Below, one piece after another: positions 17,222 through 25,091 of a stretch of 56,113 nt of DNA (its first letter is position 1; each line of letters starts with the position of its first letter). Source of the DNA: Limnothrix sp. CACIAM 69d (GTDB lineage: Bacteria; Cyanobacteriota; Cyanobacteriia; CACIAM-69d); NCBI GenBank assembly GCA_001913845.2, contig MKGP02000060.1, positions 1-56,113 of the forward strand. Direction: 5' to 3'. A program made the translations under genes and the position numbers. The notes below the pieces were generated by a model. It did no database searches. It was not told where the DNA came from and worked only from the letters and a program-made list of their open reading frames with translations.

Positions 17222-18532
17222 CTAGCCGCGATATTTACGGAAGGCGAGCGTCACATTGTGGCCGCCAAACCCAAAGGAATTCGACAGGGCCACTTCCACC
17301 GGCATTTCCCGCGCTTCATTGGGCACATAGTCCAAATCACAAGCCGGATCCGGATCTTCCAGGTTAATGGTCGGTGGCACCTTGTCATGGACGAGCGCCA
17401 TCACTGTCGCTACTGCTTCAATGCCACCGGAACCACCCAATAGGTGTCCCGTCATGGACTTGGTGGAGCTAATGGCCACCCTGGGAGCCACATCTTCACC
17501 CAAAGCCGCCTTGATGGCCGCTGTTTCAGTGGAATCGTTGGCGGGGGTGCTGGTTCCGTGGGCGTTGATGTAGTTCACTTGGCTAGGAGTGATACCTGCA
17601 TCCTTCATGGCCAAGCGAATGGCTCGGGCTGCGCCTTCCCCGCCAGGAACCGGAGCCGTCATGTGGTGTGCATCGCAGGTCATCCCGTAGCCAATGATTT
17701 CTGCGTAAATTTTGGCTCCCCGGCTAAGGGCGTGATCCAGTTCTTCAAGCAACAGAATCCCGGCTCCTTCGCCCATGACGAAGCCGTCGCGTCCTTGGTC
17801 AAAGGGACGGCTGGCGCGGGCGGGATCATCATTGCGGGTGGACATGGCCTTCATGGCTGCGAAGCCGGCCATCCCCAGCGGTGTGATGGCTGCTTCTGAG
17901 CCGCCGCACACGATCGCCTGGGCATAGCCTCGCTGCACGAGCCGGAATGCATCCCCGATTGAGTTGGATCCCGCCGCGCAAGCTGTCACCGTGCAAGAAT
18001 TTGGTCCCTTGGCCCCCAGTTGGATTGCCGTCAGGCCAGCGGCCATGTTGGCAATCATGGTGGGGATCATGAAGGGGCTGCATCGATCGGGCCCACGATG
18101 GAGTAGCACTTCCACCTGGTCTTCGAGAACCTTCAGTCCCCCAATACCGGTTCCGATTAACACCCCAACCTGCTCAGCGTTCAGGTCGTTGATCACGAAC
18201 TGGGCATCTGCAACGGCTTGCTTACTAGCACAAACCGCGATTTGCGTGAACCGATCCATTCGCTTGGCATCTTTGCGATCGATGTATTGCAGTGGATCAA
18301 AGTCCTTCAGTTCGCCGGCAATTCGGCAGTCGTGGCGTGAGGCATCAAACAGCGTAACCGGCCCAATGCCGTTACGCCCCGCCATTAGCCCATCCCAATA
18401 TTCACTGAGGGTGTTGCCAATGGGGGTAATTGCGCCCAGACCGGTGACGACAACGCGCCGACGGGGTTCGTCAGCGGGGGCCGCACCGGCAGCGCTTGCC
18501 ACAGGGGTGTCAACGCGGTTGGAACTGGTCAT
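17222..18532 (-). CDS. fabF: 3-oxoacyl-ACP synthase II
   Basis: FabF condenses malonyl-ACP with acyl-ACP to lengthen fatty acids. The 436-residue protein shows RRVVVTGLGAITPIG near the start, the catalytic cysteine in VTACAAGSNSIGDAF, and the two active-site histidines in NAHGTSTPANDSTE and SFGFGGHN. An N-terminal extension of about 25 polar residues precedes the thiolase fold. acpP is directly upstream (77 bases) on the same strand, the usual cyanobacterial acpP-fabF pair, so the enzyme and its carrier are probably co-transcribed. No odd residues were noted. Confidence 0.96.
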   Translation of the reverse strand: MTSSNRVDTPVASAAGAAPADEPRRRVVVTGLGAITPIGNTLSEYWDGLMAGRNGIGPVTLFDASRHDCRIAGELKDFDPLQYIDRKDAKRMDRFTQIAVCASKQAVADAQFVINDLNAEQVGVLIGTGIGGLKVLEDQVEVLLHRGPDRCSPFMIPTMIANMAAGLTAIQLGAKGPNSCTVTACAAGSNSIGDAFRLVQRGYAQAIVCGGSEAAITPLGMAGFAAMKAMSTRNDDPARASRPFDQGRDGFVMGEGAGILLLEELDHALSRGAKIYAEIIGYGMTCDAHHMTAPVPGGEGAARAIRLAMKDAGITPSQVNYINAHGTSTPANDSTETAAIKAALGEDVAPRVAISSTKSMTGHLLGGSGGIEAVATVMALVHDKVPPTINLEDPDPACDLDYVPNEAREMPVEVALSNSFGFGGHNVTLAFRKYRG

Positions 18533-18609
18533 GGTGATAACAGTCTGGAGGTCTGCAAACCCAGCACGAGAGGTCTACGAGCCGTCAGTGGGCGATCGGG
18601 CTGCAATAA

Positions 18610-18849
18610 CTAAGATTGTTGAGCAAGAATATAGTCAACCGCTTCTTGCACGGTGGTGATTTTCTCAGCCGCTTCGTCAGGAATTTCGATATCAAATTCT
18701 TCTTCGAGGGCCATGACTAACTCAACGGTGTCCAGGGAGTCTGCACCCAGGTCGTTGCTAAAGCTAGCTGCCGGTACGACTTTCTCAACTTCAACGCTGA
18801 GCTGATCGGCTACGATTTTTTTAACTTTTTCGAAAATTTGATCCTGCAT
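18610..18849 (-). CDS. acpP: Acyl carrier protein
   Basis: A 79-residue acidic carrier of growing acyl chains. Helix 1 is [17 protein letters not shown]. The phosphopantetheine serine is in the invariant motif [19 protein letters not shown]. The frame opens further upstream to 18876, but MQDQIFEKV (ATG 18849) is the usual beginning. It lies immediately upstream of fabF and probably shares its promoter. Confidence 0.96.
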   Translation of the reverse strand: MQDQIFEKVKKIVADQLSVEVEKVVPAASFSNDLGADSLDTVELVMALEEEFDIEIPDEAAEKITTVQEAVDYILAQQS

Positions 18850-19530
18850 GATGACTCCTATTGGACAGCCCCCCAAGCCGCCCAGGTTCTAGTCTGACGG
18901 GGTGAGGGTTATCGTCGCACAACGGGGGTGCAATGATCGATCCGACAGCAGATCTGAGCCATTGAAAACTCTAAAAATGCTGCGATCGAGAAGGTGAGCG
19001 GGCGGGCCGTGCATCCGGCTCAGTCGGCTTGCGTCTGAATAGACCGCAGGGAGTCAGTCGGCTGGCTCGAAGATGACGATAACCAGGCCGCGACCAAGGG
19101 GCATCGAGACGGGTCACCGATGAGGGCGCATCTAAGCATTCCTTCATCTTATCGGAAAGCGGCCGTTGCGGGTGAGATTCTACGGGTGATTGCTCCCCAC
19201 AGCCCAAGGCGAGGCGGTGGGCGGTTTGGGTTGACCGGGCCGGACAGGAATTCTGGGGTGGGATCAAGGCGCGGATATTGAAACCAAGCGACTGGTTCAG
19301 AATGGAACAGAATCCAAAAGATTTGCCCAAAACCCCAGTCGTGCCCTTTAAACTCAGAACCATCAGCGCCCTGCCTTAGTTGCTATGCCTTAGTTGCCAC
19401 GATTCGGTTGCCACGATTTGGTTGCCACGATTTGGTTGCCACGTATCGATGGCTCATGATTCGGCAGTGGCCACGATTGGCAATGACGACATGAATGGGC
19501 GGTTGATTAACCCTTGGGAGTACTTTAACG
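18850..19530. other. Intergenic region acpP / HdrB-like gene
   Basis: 681 bases between divergent acpP and the CCG-domain gene. It contains a 14-base tandem repeat array (19376-19445). The rest has no recognisable gene; the minus-strand frame at 18971-19363 is low in conserved features and arginine/proline biased, as expected of a non-coding GC-rich frame. Confidence 0.5.
19376..19445. repeat. 14-base tandem repeat, five copies
   Basis: Five consecutive 14-base units. The two best copies are TTGGTTGCCACGAT and TCGGTTGCCACGAT; the outer ones are degenerate. The unit is not a multiple of three and lies 85 bases upstream of the HdrB-like start codon, so it is non-coding. It may be a protein-binding array or simple slippage. 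Confidence 0.85.
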
Positions 19531-20514
19531 ATGGTTGTTGCCCAAAGTGGAACACCGACGACATCGCGATCGACCGGTTCTTTTCCCGATCGCCAGCCGC
19601 TACAGGGTCGATCGGGCAAGTTGAAATACGCCTACTACCCGGGCTGTGTGGCCAAGGGGGCCTGTGGCGAACTGCACCAATCCACCACCGCGATCGCCCG
19701 TGCTTTGGGCATTGAACTGGTGGAATTGACGGCGGCCGCCTGTTGTGGGTCAGGCACGTTCAAGGAAGAATCCCAACTGCTTGAAGATACGGTCAATGCC
19801 CGCAACATTGCCCTGGCCGAGGCCTTGGATTTACCGATGCTGACCCATTGCAGCACCTGCCAAGGGGTGATTGGTCATGTGGATGAGCGACTCAAAACCG
19901 CCCGCGATCGACAACCAGACTATCTCCAACAGGTGAACGGCCTGCTGTCGGATCAGGGCTGCTTGCCCTACCGAGGTTCCACGGAGGTGAAGCATTTGCT
20001 CTGGGCCCTGGTGGCCGATTACGGCATTGAGGCGATCGCCCAGCGCATGACCCGCCGCCTGGCCGGCCTCAACTGCGCCGCCTTTTATGGTTGCTATCTG
20101 CTGCGGGCCCAGTCGTTCAATCGCTACGACAACGCCGACAACCCCCGATCGATGGAGCAAATTTTTGCGGCCCTGGGCGCAGGGGCGATCGACTACCGTG
20201 GGCGCACCCAATGCTGCGGTTGGCCTCTGGCCAGCTATGCCACCGATGCGTCCTTCCAGTTGGCGGGAACCCACCTTGCAGAGGCGATCGCCGCAGGAGC
20301 TGACTGCCTGGTCACGCCCTGTCCCCTGTGTCATCTCAACCTCGATTCCCGACAACCGGAAGTGGCAAAAGTGACCGGGCGATCGCTCAACATCCCGGTC
20401 TTGCACCTGCCGCAACTGATTGGCCTGGCATTGGGTTTGCCCCCGCGCGATTTGGGCCTCGATCGCCACATTGTTTCCACGCGTCCAGTGCTCCAAAAGC
20501 TGGGTCTGGCTTAG
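19531..20514 (+). CDS. CCG-domain (HdrB-like) iron-sulfur protein
   Basis: A 327-residue protein of the heterodisulfide reductase subunit B type. Two CCG modules are visible: CCGSGTFKEES with later CSTC, and CCGWPLASY with CPLCHLNL. These cysteine sets coordinate unusual iron-sulfur clusters in HdrB and related succinate dehydrogenase and lactate oxidase subunits. No HdrA or HdrC partner is present, and cyanobacteria lack coenzyme M/B metabolism, so the true substrate is unknown; a redox role is likely. The first ~30 residues are polar and not conserved, so the true start may be internal. It lies 224 bases upstream of psaC in the same direction. Confidence 0.8.
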   Translation: MVVAQSGTPTTSRSTGSFPDRQPLQGRSGKLKYAYYPGCVAKGACGELHQSTTAIARALGIELVELTAAACCGSGTFKEESQLLEDTVNARNIALAEALDLPMLTHCSTCQGVIGHVDERLKTARDRQPDYLQQVNGLLSDQGCLPYRGSTEVKHLLWALVADYGIEAIAQRMTRRLAGLNCAAFYGCYLLRAQSFNRYDNADNPRSMEQIFAALGAGAIDYRGRTQCCGWPLASYATDASFQLAGTHLAEAIAAGADCLVTPCPLCHLNLDSRQPEVAKVTGRSLNIPVLHLPQLIGLALGLPPRDLGLDRHIVSTRPVLQKLGLA

Positions 20515-20579
20515 GCATCAGCCCCCTGAGACGGGCGATCGACCCCGGCGGGAACCGGCCCCCAAACAACCCACAATGA

Positions 20580-20984
<405 letters not shown>

Positions 20985-21311
20985 GCCAGGGCTACTGATG
21001 TTGGTTGAAGTTGGCTTGGTTCAATTGGCGTTTCTTTGCTGGTTGGCTAAGTCGTCTTGCCGGGAGTCTCGATCGCATCCCCCGCTTGGGTGGTGAATTT
21101 GGGACAACGTTGCAGGAATTTTTGAGATGATTTTAAGAGTACGCACCCTTTGCGTGCTCTTTATTTTGATGATTTTTATTTGATGACTTTCATTTTGATG
21201 ATTGCTAGTGCTTTGCTAATTTTGAGCCATAGCCAACCGAATCGGCCGTAGCTGAGGTGAGAGGGTTGGCCAGGTCATTCAACCACCCATAATCGAGCAA
21301 GGCAGTGAGCC
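20985..21311. other. Intergenic region after psaC
   Basis: 327 bases. It contains the putative psaC terminator (21135-21161) and just after it a short run of near-direct repeats of TTTTGATGATT (21164-21200). No gene was seen. Confidence 0.5.
21135..21161 (+). terminator. Putative psaC terminator
   Basis: AAGAGTACGCA / TGCGTGCTCTT stem with one wobble pair and a CCCTT loop, followed by TATTTTG. It is 150 bases after the psaC stop, giving a long 3' untranslated region. Confidence 0.7.
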
Positions 21312-21947
21312 ATGATGATTGAGCCGTGGGGATTGGTTCATGTAGCCACCAGTCCGGCCATGAAGCCTTTGTGGGAATGGCTCGGCAGCTTTTCCCAAGA
21401 CATTGCTCAAGATCTGCTGAAGGATTTCGTCAAGGATGACTTGATCATCGGCACTTGGCAGCGGTTGCCGTTCACTGCGCAAGGGCGCACCGTGATCCGA
21501 TCGCTCAATTCCTTTGCGGCGGCAATGGAGCAAGAACTCGATCGCCTGGGTTGTGCCCCCGATGCCTACGTCAAGCCGCTGAAGACTTTCATCAAGGATC
21601 GCGACGGGGCAGCCCTGCTGGGCACAGCGCTGAATTTGCGGCAGGAAACCCCCGACCCAATCGCCCTGGCGGAGTTGTGGGATGAGCTGGGGGTGCGATC
21701 ACTGCCGGAGGGGTTCGACTGGGCGGCGGTGGCGACGGCCTATCGATCGGCGGTGCAAGCGATCGTCCGCGAGTCGGCGGAGTTGCGGTCGATCGCTCAA
21801 TTTGAGCTGACGGCCCAACTGCTGGAGGGACAACAGGCCACGGCGGACTTGCTGGCCGATCGACTCGGGCCGGCGGTGGGCTGTGACTTGGCCGCCTATG
21901 CCGAGCGACTGCGCGATCGCTACAGCCATCTGAGGAGAGAATTATAG
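21312..21947 (+). pseudogene. N-terminal stub of a NACHT (NLR-like) NTPase
   Basis: A 211-residue helical protein. Segments such as YVKPLKTFIKDRDGAALLG, LPEGFDWAAVATAYRSAV and AYAERLRDRYSHLRREL closely recall the helical region that precedes the NACHT domain in large cyanobacterial STAND proteins. There the corresponding phrase (YGNLKLESLD-like) leads straight into the NTPase part. Here a stop follows immediately, and the next ~800 bases are AT-rich and unrelated. I read it as the 5' remnant of a truncated NLR-related gene, or less likely a stand-alone adaptor. No P-loop is present. The family link is from memory of such sequences, not from a search. The start is ATG 21312 or 21315. Confidence 0.55.
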
Positions 21948-22102
21948 GTACTATATCTTTTGTAAAACTCATCGGCATCTTCAATGTCCGAGATGTGATG
22001 CTTATTTTTGTCCAGAACCTCGAAGTAATTATTGAGGCTAGAAGTGATGGTGGAGAGTGGCTTACAAATAAGATCTTTTATGCTGTATCTACTGCCTTCA
22101 AA

Positions 22103-22687
22103 TTAGTTACGGCTACAATCAAGCCACACAGGGTAGCCATTCTCGCCTATGCACAATGGGAATAACCGTGGGTTCTGTAAATTGTTTCCAATATAGTTTG
22201 AAAATGTATGCCATGTACATCCATAAAGCAATTCATCAGAGTGTCGATAGAGATGATTGCTGCGGATGTGATGATAAATTTTCAATTGTGCAGCTAATCC
22301 AGACCCCTTCAATACCTCGCCGTTGAGATAGATTTTGGGAGCGCACTTTGCAATCGACTGTTTATGTTTAATCCATAAATGACTGATTTCAACGAGGTGT
22401 CTTTTGGGAAAATGGGATATATCCTTATATCGTAAGAATCCTTGACTTGTACGACCCATGATTCTTAGCATTATTTTCCCAGTTTCTCGATCAGCTTCCT
22501 TCCAGTTACCTTCAATGAGAAGAAGTTTCAAGTTGCTGTAATACAAGCTCTGCTCATAAGGTCTACGAATAGCTGCAAATAGGTCATATGCAGCATCCAC
22601 CAAAAAGCTGAAAGCAAGGAAAAAAATGAGAAAAGCAAGTCCAAAGGCAAGACCCAATACGATGTGCATTGCAATGTGAGAACTCAT
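22103..22687 (-). CDS. Membrane-anchored GUN4-like domain protein
   Basis: A 194-residue protein from ATG 22687 (GTG 22744 is also in frame). Residues ~6-32 form one hydrophobic membrane segment (IVLGLAFGLAFLIFFLAFSF). The cytoplasmic part starts with LKLLLIEGNWKEADRETGKI and continues with DISHFPKRHLVEISHLWIKH. This matches the GUN4 core pattern (L..G.W.EAD.ET ... I..FP...L..I..LW). GUN4 proteins bind porphyrins and stimulate Mg-chelatase; many cyanobacterial paralogues are fused to signalling domains. The C-terminal half is divergent. The gene is AT-rich compared with its neighbours, which suggests transfer. Porphyrin binding is not shown by the sequence. Confidence 0.6.
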   Translation of the reverse strand: MSSHIAMHIVLGLAFGLAFLIFFLAFSFLVDAAYDLFAAIRRPYEQSLYYSNLKLLLIEGNWKEADRETGKIMLRIMGRTSQGFLRYKDISHFPKRHLVEISHLWIKHKQSIAKCAPKIYLNGEVLKGSGLAAQLKIYHHIRSNHLYRHSDELLYGCTWHTFSNYIGNNLQNPRLFPLCIGENGYPVWLDCSRN

Positions 22688-22913
22688 GTATTTACAATGA
22701 TCGTATTTAAAAGACCTGAGCTTGTCCAGCGAATCCAAGTACACCTAGACAGTCTTTATTGTAAGTTCTCAGCTTGGTTGCCAATGGCCCCGACGATCTC
22801 TTGCGCGAATGGGCAACCGAACAACTCACCAAAATTGATTCCCAGTAATAGCGCAGCAAGCTTAATACACGACTATCTTAGGGTTATTTAACCTGATCTT
22901 GACCTACTCGACT

Positions 22914-23165
22914 ATGCCCACGATTGCCCGCTTTCAAGGCATCATTATCTATATCAACTACAACGATCATCAACCACCCTACTTCCACGCTCGCTACCAA
23001 GACCAAGAGGTTTTAGTTGAGCTAGACAGCGGCTTAGTCCAAGGAAAAATGAATAAACAAGCGCTCCGCATGGTCTTGGAGTGGGCAGATCAACATGATG
23101 CAGAGCTTCGAGAAAATTGGCAGCGGGCCCGCGATCGCAAACCCCTTCTATTTATTGAGTCCTAA
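22914..23165 (+). CDS. DUF4160 protein
   Basis: An 83-residue protein from ATG 22914. It starts with MPTIARFQGIIIYINYNDHQ and continues with PPYFHARYQDQEVLVELDSG, both typical of DUF4160. The family is small, widespread and usually encoded just before a DUF2442 protein, as here. The pair has been suspected to be toxin-antitoxin-like, but no activity is established in my knowledge. The DUF2442 gene follows after 38 bases. Confidence 0.85.
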   Translation: MPTIARFQGIIIYINYNDHQPPYFHARYQDQEVLVELDSGLVQGKMNKQALRMVLEWADQHDAELRENWQRARDRKPLLFIES

Positions 23166-23203
23166 AGATTCTATTGAATTTTCTAACACCAAGCACTCTA
23201 GCC

Positions 23204-23713
23204 ATGTTGACAGTCTCTCCATCCCTAGCAATTACAAAAGTCAGCTACTTGCAAGGCTATGAATTAGAGCTAATTTTTAACAATCAAGAAACAGTACGAG
23301 TTGACCTAGAAGCGGAACTCCATGGGGAAATCTTTGAACCCCTCAAATCTCTAATTGTTTTTCAGCAAGTGGCGATCGACCCAGAAACCCACACGATCGC
23401 CTGGCCCAATGGTGCAGATTTCGCTCCCGAATTTCTATACCAAATTGGTCAGAAACCCAACGCCACGCCACGAACCATTCCCAACAGCTATCGCGTCGTC
23501 TTTCAAGACAACCGCTATCAAATTTGCCCAGTTTTCGATAATGGTATGGGCAACCTTCAGATCGATACCGCTGCGGTGATTCAACCCCAGGCTAACAACC
23601 TGGATGAACTTCAAGCATTCGTGCGATCGCTCCAGGTTGCCCTTGAACAACCCATCCTCTTGCCCGATGGTTCATTGATGCCGATCGCTCCCGCCACATC
23701 CCACGCGGCCTAG
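23204..23713 (+). CDS. DUF2442 protein
   Basis: A 169-residue protein from ATG 23204. Residues ~7-80 match DUF2442: a beta-rich start (AITKVSYLQGYELELIFNN), then ETVRVDLEAELHGEIFEPL and the characteristic TIAWPNGADFAPEFLY. The C-terminal ~85 residues are an extension without a recognised domain, longer than the common 80-90-residue form. It is encoded directly after the DUF4160 gene and is probably its partner. A palindromic dispersed repeat begins right after the stop codon. Confidence 0.82.
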   Translation: MLTVSPSLAITKVSYLQGYELELIFNNQETVRVDLEAELHGEIFEPLKSLIVFQQVAIDPETHTIAWPNGADFAPEFLYQIGQKPNATPRTIPNSYRVVFQDNRYQICPVFDNGMGNLQIDTAAVIQPQANNLDELQAFVRSLQVALEQPILLPDGSLMPIAPATSHAA

Positions 23714-23715
23714 CC

Positions 23716-23782
23716 TTGCTCAACCCAACGCGATCCATGCAAGCACTACCGTTGTTGGGTTTCGTGCCTTAACCCAACCTAC
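23716..23782. repeat. Partial copy of a palindromic repeat
   Basis: Contains GTTGGGTTTCGTGCCTTAAC and ACCCAACCTAC at 23754-23782, nearly the same as the right arm of the large palindrome at 47547-47632. The left side is shortened (CTCAACCCAAC at 23719). It lies between the DUF2442 gene and the HigB-like toxin gene. Confidence 0.75.
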
Positions 23783-23830
23783 AAAACTGCAAAAGTCGCT
23801 AACATTGATTCATAACTGCTTAAGAAATGG

Positions 23831-24118
23831 ATGATTGAATCCTTTAGCTGCAAAGAGACTGAGAAACTCTTTCTTCGACAACGATCGCGCCGGTTTCCTT
23901 CTGAAATTTTGCGAATTGCCCAACGAAAACTCGCAATACTTCACGCAGCAGAATGCATCGACGATTTACGCATCCCTCCAGGCAATCGCCTGGAAAAGCT
24001 AAGAGGCGATCGAGAAGGGCAGTACAGCATACGCATTAATGACCAATGGCGTATCTGTTTTCAGTGGGAGCCAGGACAAGCCAAAAATGTTGAAATCGTT
24101 GACTATCACAAGGGATAA
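23831..24118 (+). CDS. higB: HigB-like toxin (RelE/ParE superfamily)
   Basis: A 95-residue protein with the plasmid-maintenance killer / HigB pattern: IESFSCKETEKLFLRQRSRRFP at the start, a middle section with LRIPPGNRLEKLRGDREGQY, and the C-terminal strand SIRINDQWRICFQWEPG ending in VEIVDYHKG. Family members are mRNA interferases that cut transcripts at the ribosome. The antitoxin gene begins 2 bases after the stop codon, in the toxin-first order that characterises higBA. The arginine and histidine residues expected for RNA cleavage are present. Confidence 0.9.
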   Translation: MIESFSCKETEKLFLRQRSRRFPSEILRIAQRKLAILHAAECIDDLRIPPGNRLEKLRGDREGQYSIRINDQWRICFQWEPGQAKNVEIVDYHKG

Positions 24119-24120
24119 AG

Positions 24121-24426
24121 ATGGAAACGAATCCATTAGAACCTGTTCACCCTGGCGAAATTTTGCTAGAAGAGTTTTTGCGGCCGCTGAAGATTTCCTA
24201 TGCCAAGCTGGCTGCTGAAACGGGGATTTCGGTGCGGATCATTGGGGCGATCGCACGAGGGAAGCGATCGATTTCGCCCGAAGTGGCCCTGCGGTTATCT
24301 CGCTACTTTGGACTTTCCGAACGGTTTTGGCTGAACCTCCAAATTCACTACGATCTGGAGATCCTGAAACAAACCCTACGCGATCGCCTCGAAACCGAAG
24401 TGAAAGTTTTTGCCCCCAGCCAGTAG
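24121..24426 (+). CDS. higA: HigA-like antitoxin (XRE family)
   Basis: A 101-residue protein. HPGEILLEEFLRPLKISYAK opens the HigA-type helix-turn-helix, which continues with LAAETGISVRIIGAIARGKR and ALRLSRYFGLSERFWLNLQ. It should bind and neutralise the upstream toxin and repress the operon. The spacing of 2 bases to the toxin gene implies translational coupling. A degraded TCGTTCCCA-type palindrome follows the stop. Confidence 0.92.
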   Translation: METNPLEPVHPGEILLEEFLRPLKISYAKLAAETGISVRIIGAIARGKRSISPEVALRLSRYFGLSERFWLNLQIHYDLEILKQTLRDRLETEVKVFAPSQ

Positions 24427-24433
24427 GATTTCC

Positions 24434-24462
24434 TCGTTCCCATGCTCTGCGTGGAAATACTG
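24434..24462. repeat. Degenerate TCGTTCCCA palindromic repeat
   Basis: CTCGTTCCCATGCTCTGCG followed by TGGAAA: a worn copy of the short inverted repeat seen intact at 24966-24994. It lies between the convergent higA and S1-domain genes. Confidence 0.55.
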
Positions 24463-24477
24463 GTTGCGATTGTCTCG

Positions 24478-24795
24478 CTACTTTAGATTGAGCGGTACAA
24501 GGGCTTGATGAAGCACTGTAGGACGAGCACTTAGATAAACTTCACATTGATTGCTCTCATTGTAGCCTACGACGATCGCTCCAACTTTTGCGCCAATGGG
24601 TGGATACATATCTGGCTTCATGATGCCTTGATCGAGAAAATCAGGCAGTTTAATTAAGCCTTTAGCAGTGGGATGATTAATGTTTAGAAAAATGCCGAAG
24701 GGGGCGTGGTGCTCAACAGTACCAATGACCAGTTGACCTAGGGGGTAGCGATCGCTGAGGACTTCTGATGGCTCGATCGAGGTAGTGGTGGTCAT
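24478..24795 (-). CDS. Small S1-domain RNA-binding protein
   Basis: A 105-residue protein from ATG 24795. Residues ~17-95 form one S1 (OB-fold) domain: YPLGQLVIGTVEHHAPFGIF, then GLIKLPDFLDQG and a final VGAIVVGYNESNQCEVYLSA. S1 domains bind RNA; single-domain versions often sit near toxin-antitoxin or accessory genes. The aromatic residues of the classic RNA face are only partly kept. It is convergent with higBA (51 bases apart). The specific role is unknown. Confidence 0.75.
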   Translation of the reverse strand: MTTTTSIEPSEVLSDRYPLGQLVIGTVEHHAPFGIFLNINHPTAKGLIKLPDFLDQGIMKPDMYPPIGAKVGAIVVGYNESNQCEVYLSARPTVLHQALVPLNLK

Positions 24796-24965
24796 GAAAT
24801 TTACTCCGGCTTTAACTGACGTGGAAATTGGTTCAGCCAAGGGAATAATCGCTGAGGGACAACAACTTCGATGCGATCCTGTCCCTCTATTTCATCGTAT
24901 CGACACTCTAGCGGTTTGAGGGTTGGTTGATAGCGCCGGTCGCCTCGTGAACGACGGTTTTTCCC

Positions 24966-24994
24966 ATCGTTCCCAGGTTGAACGTGGGAACGAT
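24966..24994. repeat. TCGTTCCCA palindromic repeat
   Basis: Perfect 10-bp inverted repeat ATCGTTCCCA / TGGGAACGAT with a 9-base spacer. It belongs to the same short-palindrome type as 24434-24462. Confidence 0.8.
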
Positions 24995-25015
24995 AAATCC
25001 CCTAACCACCCCAGA

Positions 25016-25035
25016 CAAGGGGCTTAAGCCCCTTG
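25016..25035. terminator. 20-base perfect palindrome, possible terminator
   Basis: CAAGGGGCTTAAGCCCCTTG, 57 bases after the aminotransferase stop on the minus strand. No T-run follows, so termination is only possible, not clear. Confidence 0.45.
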
Positions 25036-25091
25036 CCCCTCACGACTCGCAAGCGGTGGAATCCGGGTTTCCGGTGATTGGACGATCGCCC

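Noticed and set aside
21950..22161. Open stretch of ~70 codons after the NACHT stub
   Set aside because: It has only a late ATG (22000), overlaps the 3' end of the GUN4-like gene on the other strand, and shows no known motif.
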